From the NCBI RefSeq assembly GCF_003076455.1, contig NZ_CP020918.1, positions 3,260,001 to 3,324,000 on the forward strand: 64,000 nt of DNA, read 5' to 3'. A model generated the notes under the pieces. The model was not told where the DNA came from and did no database searches. It saw only the letters and a program-made list of their open reading frames with translations. The DNA comes from Flavobacterium faecale (GTDB taxonomy: Bacteria > Bacteroidota > Bacteroidia > Flavobacteriales > Flavobacteriaceae). Made by a program: the position numbers and the translations under genes. This document shows, piece after piece, positions 57,305 through 64,000 of this stretch. Within the stretch, counting starts at the first letter, position 1; each line of letters begins with the position of its first letter.

Positions 57305-58150
57305 TTATGCGGTTAATTTTTCCAATAAAATTAGATCTTTATCTTGGTTCCATTTTTCCATTGGTGTAATACGTCCTAATAGCCCATGCAGCCTATTATT
57401 GTTATAGAAAATCACATACCTTTTTAATATCTGTTCAATTTCTCCAAAAGTTCTATAATCAACCCTTTGGAACACTTCTTTTTTTAGGATTCCATGATAA
57501 GCTTCAATATGTGCATTTTCTTCAGGTGTGGCTACATGTGTAAATTCCTGCTGAACACCTATTATACCTAGGTATTCACGAACACTTTTGGCAATAAATT
57601 GACTACCATTATCACTTCTAATAACAACGTTTTCAGGGTATTGGTATTCTAAAAATAAATCAGAAAGGAATGTTATTACTTTGTTCTGTTTTATTGAAAA
57701 AGAGAAGTAATCTTTTAAAATTCTACGGGTATGAACGTCTATGATTGATAGTAAGTAGGCATTTTTACCTACACTAGGAATCCAAACCATCTTAATATCC
57801 ATTTCTATACACTGAAACGGCCTAACAGTAATAACCTTTCTATATTTTACAAACTTACGCCCAGAACCACTCCTGTTTATCCTATTTTCGAGTTTTAACA
57901 AGCCTTCTTCTTTCATAATTCGGTAAAGCTTTTTGTGATTAATCTTATATCCATCTCGATGTAAGTAAGAAGTCATTAAGCGGTATCCGCAGTCTATAAA
58001 CTCATGGCTTAAAATCTCTTTAACCGATGCTATAACAGTTTCTTGACTCACCATTCCCTTGAACTTATTATAAGTAAAGACACTAGGCTTATTACCTTTT
58101 TTGCCAAGACTTGGCCTTCGGTAATAGCTGCTTTGATTCATACCTAACAT
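57305..58150 (-). CDS. IS3-family transposase OrfB, integrase domain (copy 1)
   Basis: The 281-aa segment contains the DDE integrase core: Asp in CIEMDIKMVW, Asp in VIRSDNGSQF and Glu in ENAHIEAYHG. An in-frame extension upstream of the ATG reads KVWDVRSKKDLVDSICSKHK. It joins orfA by a -1 shift at the run of nine A residues (58240 to 58232), so the true product is probably an OrfAB fusion. Confidence 0.9.
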   Translation of the reverse strand: MLGMNQSSYYRRPSLGKKGNKPSVFTYNKFKGMVSQETVIASVKEILSHEFIDCGYRLMTSYLHRDGYKINHKKLYRIMKEEGLLKLENRINRSGSGRKFVKYRKVITVRPFQCIEMDIKMVWIPSVGKNAYLLSIIDVHTRRILKDYFSFSIKQNKVITFLSDLFLEYQYPENVVIRSDNGSQFIAKSVREYLGIIGVQQEFTHVATPEENAHIEAYHGILKKEVFQRVDYRTFGEIEQILKRYVIFYNNNRLHGLLGRITPMEKWNQDKDLILLEKLTA

Positions 58151-58200
58151 ACAAATGACTTTGCTTTTACTGATTTTATGTTTACTACAAATACTATCAA

Positions 58201-58512
58201 CTAAATCTTTCTTGGATCGGACGTCCCAAACTTTTTTTTTAAAAGTTCACGTCCAATTTCTAGTTCAATTTCTTTATTAGCTAATAATTTACGTAGAATT
58301 CTGTTCTCTTCCTCTGCTTGCTTTAACTCTTTGCTACGATCGTCATAAGTAACTTTTAAGCCTGCCTCTCCTTGTTTTTCATGCTTCTTCTTCCAACTAT
58401 ACAAACTTCCTGTACTAACACTGTATTTACGACAGGTTTCTACAACGCCTAAATCTTCGCAAGAAGATAAAATTTCCAACTTCTCTTCTAAACTCCATTT
58501 CTTGTATTTCAT
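58201..58512 (-). CDS. IS3-family transposase OrfA (copy 1)
   Basis: The 103-aa protein has an N-terminal HTH of the IS3 kind (VVETCRKYSVSTGSLYSWKKK), which binds the element ends, and a C-terminal leucine-rich coiled coil (EENRILRKLLANKEIEL). It ends at the shared A-run used for frameshifting into orfB. Confidence 0.9.
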   Translation of the reverse strand: MKYKKWSLEEKLEILSSCEDLGVVETCRKYSVSTGSLYSWKKKHEKQGEAGLKVTYDDRSKELKQAEEENRILRKLLANKEIELEIGRELLKKKFGTSDPRKI

Positions 58513-58598
58513 ATCTCAAATGTACTATTTGAAATTTAGAATATCACTCTGAACTTATAAGGGGCTAAAATAAAGGGTTATTAATTAGAAATAAATTA

Positions 58599-58805
58599 TT
58601 AATCAAATAATTGGTCTATTTCAATTTCAAATGCTTTTGCAAGTTTACATATTACTTCTAATGAAACGTTTCTACTTCCATTTTCGATATTTGAAATATA
58701 AGATTTTTCAATTGAAGCTAATTTTGCTAACTTTTCTTGCGAATAAGATTTTTGTTTTCTCAATTCTTTGATTTTTAGACCAAATTTTATTTTAATATTT
58801 TCCAT
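58599..58805 (-). CDS. Small XRE-family regulator (68 aa), controller-protein-like
   Basis: The protein is almost entirely one HTH (IKELRKQKSYSQEKLAKLAS, then EKSYISNIENGSRNVSLEVI). At 68 residues it resembles the controller proteins of restriction-modification systems. It overlaps the 80-aa gene upstream by 14 bases (ATG at 58805, upstream stop at 58792) and is therefore translationally coupled to it. It is a candidate regulator of the island. Confidence 0.85.
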   Translation of the reverse strand: MENIKIKFGLKIKELRKQKSYSQEKLAKLASIEKSYISNIENGSRNVSLEVICKLAKAFEIEIDQLFD

Positions 58806-58961
58806 AATCTTGAATACTCAAATTTAATTCATAATTTAAAAGGAATGGTAATCTTAAGTTGTTTTTTAAACCCAAAATAAATGCATAAATATACAATTCA
58901 TAAATAGGTCCTGTTTTGACCCCTATAAAACAAGAGTATTATTCTAAATTTCGATTATTAA

Positions 58962-59807
58962 TTATGCGGTTAATTTTTCCAATAAAATTAGATCTTTATC
59001 TTGGTTCCATTTTTCCATTGGTGTAATACGTCCTAATAGCCCATGCAGCCTATTATTGTTATAGAAAATCACATACCTTTTTAATATCTGTTCAATTTCT
59101 CCAAAAGTTCTATAATCAACCCTTTGGAACACTTCTTTTTTTAGGATTCCATGATAAGCTTCAATATGTGCATTTTCTTCAGGTGTGGCTACATGTGTAA
59201 ATTCCTGCTGAACACCTATTATACCTAGGTATTCACGAACACTTTTGGCAATAAATTGACTACCATTATCACTTCTAATAACAACGTTTTCAGGGTATTG
59301 GTATTCTAAAAATAAATCAGAAAGGAATGTTATTACTTTGTTCTGTTTTATTGAAAAAGAGAAGTAATCTTTTAAAATTCTACGGGTATGAACGTCTATG
59401 ATTGATAGTAAGTAGGCATTTTTACCTACACTAGGAATCCAAACCATCTTAATATCCATTTCTATACACTGAAACGGCCTAACAGTAATAACCTTTCTAT
59501 ATTTTACAAACTTACGCCCAGAACCACTCCTGTTTATCCTATTTTCGAGTTTTAACAAGCCTTCTTCTTTCATAATTCGGTAAAGCTTTTTGTGATTAAT
59601 CTTATATCCATCTCGATGTAAGTAAGAAGTCATTAAGCGGTATCCGCAGTCTATAAACTCATGGCTTAAAATCTCTTTAACCGATGCTATAACAGTTTCT
59701 TGACTCACCATTCCCTTGAACTTATTATAAGTAAAGACACTAGGCTTATTACCTTTTTTGCCAAGACTTGGCCTTCGGTAATAGCTGCTTTGATTCATAC
59801 CTAACAT
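58962..59807 (-). CDS. IS3-family transposase OrfB, integrase domain (copy 2)
   Basis: The protein is identical to that of copy 1, with the same DDE residues and the same predicted -1 frameshift extension from orfA across the nine-A run at 59897 to 59889. Confidence 0.9.
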   Translation of the reverse strand: MLGMNQSSYYRRPSLGKKGNKPSVFTYNKFKGMVSQETVIASVKEILSHEFIDCGYRLMTSYLHRDGYKINHKKLYRIMKEEGLLKLENRINRSGSGRKFVKYRKVITVRPFQCIEMDIKMVWIPSVGKNAYLLSIIDVHTRRILKDYFSFSIKQNKVITFLSDLFLEYQYPENVVIRSDNGSQFIAKSVREYLGIIGVQQEFTHVATPEENAHIEAYHGILKKEVFQRVDYRTFGEIEQILKRYVIFYNNNRLHGLLGRITPMEKWNQDKDLILLEKLTA

Positions 59808-59857
59808 ACAAATGACTTTGCTTTTACTGATTTTATGTTTGCTACAGATACTATCAA

Positions 59858-60169
59858 CTAAATCTTTCTTGGATCGGACGTCCCAAACTTTTTTTTTAAA
59901 AGTTCACGTCCAATTTCTAGTTCAATTTCTTTATTAGCTAATAATTTACGTAGAATTCTGTTCTCTTCCTCAGCTTGCTTTAACTCTTTGCTACGATCGT
60001 CATAAGTAACTTTTAAGCCTGCCTCTCCTTGTTTTTCATGCTTCTTCTTCCAACTATACAAACTTCCTGTACTAACACTGTATTTACGACAGGTTTCTAC
60101 AACGCCTAAATCTTCGCAAGAAGATAAAATTTCCAACTTCTCTTCTAAACTCCATTTCTTGTATTTCAT
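59858..60169 (-). CDS. IS3-family transposase OrfA (copy 2)
   Basis: The 103-aa protein is identical to that of copy 1, with an HTH followed by a coiled coil. It runs into the shared A-run. Confidence 0.9.
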   Translation of the reverse strand: MKYKKWSLEEKLEILSSCEDLGVVETCRKYSVSTGSLYSWKKKHEKQGEAGLKVTYDDRSKELKQAEEENRILRKLLANKEIELEIGRELLKKKFGTSDPRKI

Positions 60170-62147
60170 ATCTCAAATGTACTATTTGAAATTTAGAATA
60201 TCACTCTGAACTTATAAGGGGCTAAAATAGGTCCAAATTGGCTATATTCAGAAGTTCTACTTCCTTTATTGGCTAAAATTTCAATTATTGGAATTCTACT
60301 ATTAGCATAACGAAGTCTCTTAATTAAAAGGTTCGATTTAAATTCTTGACTTGTCATTATTTCAATTTTATTTTAGTTGTAATTAAATCTACTTGTTCAA
60401 CACCTTCAGTTACCTGATTAACATACATAGTTTTTACCATTGGGTCTTTCAATAATTTTTTACCCAAATCATTGATTTTCGTTGTATCATTTCCTTTGTA
60501 TAAATCTTTGACCAATACGATACTTTGTGGAAATACATTTCCTGTAGCTTCAAAAAATCCTTCTGTAAACCCTTCACCAAATGCCGAAATAGGGGCATCA
60601 GCTAATAACGGATAATTGTATTTTGCAGTATTTGCTGATATAACTGCCATAACAACGGAAAATTTCTTCATACGCTGAAATCCTTCTGAACTTCCATGCA
60701 CAATATTTCCTTTACTATCAATATAATTAAAGAGAATTGAACCAGATGGAGATTTCTCGAACTTCAAAATACCTCCAGCCAAATCATTGTACTTAATTAA
60801 ACTTTGAAAGTGTTCATTAGCATATTTTTCAAGTAAACTAACCATATTGTCAAAAACCCTATCTTTAGCTTTCTCAGTAGCAGAAACTAAATCGTTACAA
60901 ATTTCATAATTCATTAAATATCCCTCAGGAATATTACTAGGTCGTAGAGATTGAATTTCCTTTTCAGTATTTTGAATATTATTTTTTAATCTTTTGATAT
61001 TATCTTTTAAACGTTCAATCTGATTAGAAGAATCTGCGATTCTTCTAATTGCTCCTTTATATCTATTAATTATAGTTAAAGAATCTTCACCATTACTTCC
61101 AGAAATTAGAATGTCTTTTCTTTGGTCTTTTAAAGATTTTAGTTCTTTTTTTAGTTTGTTTAATCTGTCATTTAAAGTCGTTTCTTTCTCTCTAGTTTGA
61201 AGAATACTATCGTCTATATTAGAAATTTTATTGTAAAAAGGTTGTGCATTAATTTGTAAGTCACTAAAAAAACTATCCAAATTATTTTTTACATATTCAG
61301 TTTCATTTTTAGTTTCAACCGGTCTATTTTTAAGTCTAACAATAAAATCATATTCGTCAGTACCTTGTTGTGCTGGTCGATTGCAAACATAGCAGTGCTC
61401 ATGATCAATCATACTTTTTAGGGAAACACTATCCGGAGAATTTACAGGTAAAAAATGAAAATGTTTATTGGGGTCATTATTAATATTCAATAATGCTTTT
61501 TTCTCATAGTGAATATCTCTAAATTTTTGAATTTTACTTTGAAAATCATCTACAACAGCATCAAAACCCAATGAAATCCATGAAAAATTACCGTCAAAAA
61601 ATCTATTATTGATACTATCTAAGAAATTATTATATTCATTAGCGACATCGGTATATTTCCTGTTTTTATCTTTTATTTTATTATCTAATTCATTTCTTTT
61701 TTCAGCATTAGAAAAATTTTGTTCAAGATCGTTTTTTTCGCGTTCTGCATCATCATATAACTTTATAAAGTCTGTAAGTTTAATATTTTCAAAAGCTAAT
61801 TTTGTCTCTTCATCTTTCTTCAATTTGATGGCTTTATCTAATCGTCCGTTATGATCTGAAGTAGACTTCGTTTGCTTGTTCAAGTCTTTTTCTGCCTTGT
61901 CTTTAAATTCTTTGGTTAAAGTGACTAATTCTTCATAGTGACTAATATCAGTTAAAGTCCTAACAGCTTCCTCAATACTAGATTTTTTACCAAAATCTAT
62001 TATACTATCAACTTCTTCCCCTTGAAAAAAGGAATATTGTCTTAAGTCTGGACGAATTAATTGTTTTATTATATTTAATTTTTCATCTGCATCATATTGT
62101 TTTGACCCCTATAAAACAAGAGTATTATTCTAAATTTCGATTATTAA

Positions 62148-62993
62148 TTATGCGGTTAATTTTTCCAATAAAATTAGATCTTTATCTTGGTTCCATTTTT
62201 CCATTGGTGTAATACGTCCTAATAGCCCATGCAGCCTATTATTGTTATAGAAAATCACATACCTTTTTAATATCTGTTCAATTTCTCCAAAAGTTCTATA
62301 ATCAACCCTTTGGAACACTTCTTTTTTTAGGATTCCATGATAAGCTTCAATATGTGCATTTTCTTCAGGTGTGGCTACATGTGTAAATTCCTGCTGAACA
62401 CCTATTATACCTAGGTATTCACGAACACTTTTGGCAATAAATTGACTACCATTATCACTTCTAATAACAACGTTTTCAGGGTATTGGTATTCTAAAAATA
62501 AATCAGAAAGGAATGTTATTACTTTGTTCTGTTTTATTGAAAAAGAGAAGTAATCTTTTAAAATTCTACGGGTATGAACGTCTATGATTGATAGTAAGTA
62601 GGCATTTTTACCTACACTAGGAATCCAAACCATCTTAATATCCATTTCTATACACTGAAACGGCCTAACAGTAATAACCTTTCTATATTTTACAAACTTA
62701 CGCCCAGAACCACTCCTGTTTATCCTATTTTCGAGTTTTAACAAGCCTTCTTCTTTCATAATTCGGTAAAGCTTTTTGTGATTAATCTTATATCCATCTC
62801 GATGTAAGTAAGAAGTCATTAAGCGGTATCCGCAGTCTATAAACTCATGGCTTAAAATCTCTTTAACCGATGCTATAACAGTTTCTTGACTCACCATTCC
62901 CTTGAACTTATTATAAGTAAAGACACTAGGCTTATTACCTTTTTTGCCAAGACTTGGCCTTCGGTAATAGCTGCTTTGATTCATACCTAACAT
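62148..62993 (-). CDS. IS3-family transposase OrfB, integrase domain (copy 3)
   Basis: The protein is identical to that of copies 1 and 2 in the integrase core. The -1 frameshift run is at 63083 to 63075. Confidence 0.9.
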   Translation of the reverse strand: MLGMNQSSYYRRPSLGKKGNKPSVFTYNKFKGMVSQETVIASVKEILSHEFIDCGYRLMTSYLHRDGYKINHKKLYRIMKEEGLLKLENRINRSGSGRKFVKYRKVITVRPFQCIEMDIKMVWIPSVGKNAYLLSIIDVHTRRILKDYFSFSIKQNKVITFLSDLFLEYQYPENVVIRSDNGSQFIAKSVREYLGIIGVQQEFTHVATPEENAHIEAYHGILKKEVFQRVDYRTFGEIEQILKRYVIFYNNNRLHGLLGRITPMEKWNQDKDLILLEKLTA

Positions 62994-63043
62994 ACAAATG
63001 ACTTTGCTTTTACTGATTTTATGTTTGCTACAGATACTATCAA

Positions 63044-63355
63044 CTAAATCTTTCTTGGATCGGACGTCCCAAACTTTTTTTTTAAAAGTTCACGTCCAAT
63101 TTCTAGTTCAATTTCTTTATTAGCTAATAATTTACGTAGAATTCTGTTCTCTTCCTCAGCTTGCTTTAACTCTTTGCTACGATCGTCATAAGTAACTTTT
63201 AAGCCTGCCTCTCCTTGTTTTTCATGCTTCTTCTTCCAACTATACAAACTTCCTGTACTAACACTGTATTTACGACAGGTTTCTACAACGCCTAAATCTT
63301 CGCAAGAAGATAAAATTTCCAACTTCTCTTCTAAACTCCATTTCTTGTATTTCAT
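63044..63355 (-). CDS. IS3-family transposase OrfA (copy 3)
   Basis: The 103-aa OrfA is identical to that of the other copies, with an N-terminal HTH and a C-terminal coiled coil. Confidence 0.9.
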   Translation of the reverse strand: MKYKKWSLEEKLEILSSCEDLGVVETCRKYSVSTGSLYSWKKKHEKQGEAGLKVTYDDRSKELKQAEEENRILRKLLANKEIELEIGRELLKKKFGTSDPRKI

Positions 63356-63865
63356 ATCTCAAATGTACTATTTGAAATTTAGAATATCACTCTGAACTTA
63401 TAAGGGGCTAAAATACATATACAGGAGTATATTTTGGTAAAATATGATCGGTCCGATTAACTTCTACATCATTTATATTAATTTGCCAACTTTCAAAAGA
63501 AGTTATACTTTCACTAATACGGGTTGCTGTAAAAGATTTTGTTATTTGATACTTATACCTTCCATTAGAATATTCAATTTGAATTCCAGTTACAACACTT
63601 TCTCCAATTTGGGTTTCACTTTTTGCTTTATCAGATATGATTTTTACCGCTATATCTTTAATTCCTTTCTTTCTTTTATCATCAGAATCTAATATTTGGT
63701 CATAGAATAACCATAAAAAAGCATTGAAAAACTTAGATTTTCCAGCACCATTATCAGCTACTATTATGTTAAGTCCTTCTTCAAAATCATAACGAGTTTC
63801 AAAATAATCGCCATAATAATTGAAAAAATTTTTGAAACAAATACTATTTATTATTGATGCCATAA

Positions 63866-64000
63866 TTAACCTATATTATGAATATTTTTAATTTTTTTAT
63901 AAATCTGCGATTCACTCAGATTATTATCATTTTCATTTATTATAACAGACAATACTTCAACTAATTTGTTGTGATATGGAGCGTTGGTTGTTAGTGTTTC
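63866..64000 (-). CDS. Partial unknown protein upstream of the ATPase gene
   Basis: Only the last 44 codons are in the window, ending at the TAA at 63866-63868, 2 bases before the ATPase ATG. The visible sequence ends SQIYKKIKNIHNIG. Tight spacing shows it is the preceding gene of the same operon. No family can be named from this fragment. Confidence 0.6.
   Translation of the reverse strand, partial: ETLTTNAPYHNKLVEVLSVIINENDNNLSESQIYKKIKNIHNIG

Larger units (their letters stand above)
57255..58572 (-). mobile_element. IS3-family insertion sequence, copy 1 (intergenic)
   Basis: The 1,318-bp element starts with TGTTTTGACCCC and ends with GGGGCTAAAATA (imperfect 12-bp terminal repeats). The 5-bp target duplication is AAGGG, at 57250-57254 and 58573-58577. 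It carries orfA and orfB in two frames. It differs from copies 2 and 3 at 58184, 58190 and 58315 at least, so it is the most diverged of the three. It is inserted between the XRE gene and the 93-aa gene. Confidence 0.92.
58912..60229 (-). mobile_element. IS3-family insertion sequence, copy 2 (disrupting the 80-aa gene)
   Basis: This 1,318-bp element has the same ends as copy 1. The target duplication is GGTCC at 58907-58911 and 60230-60234. At the positions that separate copy 1, it matches copy 3, so copies 2 and 3 are closely related and recent. Confidence 0.93.
58792..60357 (-). pseudogene. 80-aa protein gene interrupted by IS copy 2
   Basis: The gene starts with the ATG at 60357 (MTSQEFKSNLLIKRL) and is broken by the IS after 43 codons. 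It resumes at 58911 and ends at the TAA at 58792-58794. Removing 58912-60229 and one GGTCC copy restores 81 codons in frame, including the stop (MTSQ...FGPIYELYIYAF...DYGKY). The start overlaps the ATPase stop by one base (TAATG). The YELYIYAFILGLKNNLRLPF segment is reminiscent of small Dnd-associated proteins, but this is only a pattern resemblance. Confidence 0.75.
62098..63415 (-). mobile_element. IS3-family insertion sequence, copy 3 (disrupting the ATPase gene)
   Basis: This 1,318-bp element has the same terminal repeats and orientation as the others. The target duplication is CATAT at 62093-62097 and 63416-63420. The flanks fix the duplication length: the next outward bases differ (T and A), so it is 5 bp. 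Confidence 0.94.
60357..63863 (-). pseudogene. SMC/Rad50/DndD-like ATPase gene interrupted by IS copy 3
   Basis: The N-terminal fragment (63863 to 63421 plus the duplicated bases) has Walker A ADNGAGKS (residues 36-43). The C-terminal fragment runs from 62097 to 60357. Removing 62098-63415 and one CATAT restores a 727-codon frame (PKYTPVYDADEKLN across the junction) with no frameshift. The restored protein has a Q-loop-like YSFFQGEEVDSI, long coiled coils, a zinc hook C383YVC386 and Walker B-like YPLLADAP with D648. DndD and Rad50 share this layout, but the C-terminal motif differs from DndD that I know. It is followed by the 80-aa gene with a 1-base overlap and preceded, after 2 bases, by another gene. 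Confidence 0.85.

Noticed and set aside
58792..60357. Calling the restored 80-aa protein DndE
   Set aside because: The characteristic DndE start and TGxTPN-type helix that I know are absent; only a general resemblance to Dnd-associated small proteins remains.
1..64000. CRISPR array or rRNA operon
   Set aside because: No regularly spaced direct repeats with unique spacers and no rRNA sequence were seen. The only long direct repeats are the IS elements and the tRNA-Val pair.

Overview
The window is a chromosomal segment of a Bacteroidota bacterium, most likely Flavobacterium or a close Flavobacteriaceae relative. The evidence is AT-rich DNA, promoters of the Bacteroidota type (TTTG, a spacer of about 17-23 bases, then TAnnTTTG), a fused ResB/CcsA cytochrome c assembly protein, the type IX secretion protein PorQ, a DUF3822-RsmD pair, and small families typical of flavobacteria. 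I made all assignments by reading the sequence; no database search was run.

Bases 1-54,429 are mostly core genome: a partial ccsA/resB gene, an MscS channel, a hybrid histidine kinase, a NupG-like transporter, a DUF2911 protein, a small lipoprotein, porQ-cmk, lon, a UMF1-family transporter, an M48 lipoprotein peptidase, and a glycogen/alpha-glucan cluster (glgA, glgC, glgE, glgB, GH31; minus strand, 25,499 to 16,225). These are followed by a histidine kinase, msrB, two tandem tRNA-Val genes, an ABC exporter, proline dehydrogenase, aroB, a 59-aa ORF, a polyamine pair (arginine decarboxylase-like and deoxyhypusine synthase-like), an acidic-tail protein, recQ, dinB-like, ppc, an Lrp regulator, an M14-like peptidase, an HTH regulator in a palindrome-rich intergenic region, a lipoprotein, kdsB, a RecD-like helicase, DUF3822-rsmD, panE, RNase P RNA (minus strand, about 50,424 to 50,113), a 104-aa protein, two universal stress proteins and mnmE.

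Bases 54,430-64,000 are an accessory defence island that starts exactly at the 3' end of mnmE, a known integration site for genomic islands. The plus-strand operon encodes a DndC-like DNA phosphorothioation sulfurtransferase and an HNH endonuclease whose N-terminal half resembles the sulfur-binding domain of McrA-type, phosphorothioate-reading nucleases. Facing it is a minus-strand operon: an unidentified gene running off the window, an SMC/Rad50/DndD-like ATPase, an 80-aa protein, a 68-aa XRE regulator and a 93-aa protein. Three near-identical 1,318-bp IS3-family elements, each flanked by a perfect 5-bp target duplication, sit in this operon. One interrupts the ATPase gene, one interrupts the 80-aa gene and one lies between genes. 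Removing each element together with one duplication restores uninterrupted reading frames of 727 and 80 codons.

My reading is that this is a non-canonical phosphorothioation-linked defence locus. A modification sulfurtransferase sits beside a nuclease predicted to read the modification, while the ATPase arm has recently been silenced by transposition. No dndB, canonical dndD or dndE, or dptFGH is visible, so the full architecture extends beyond the window or is genuinely different.
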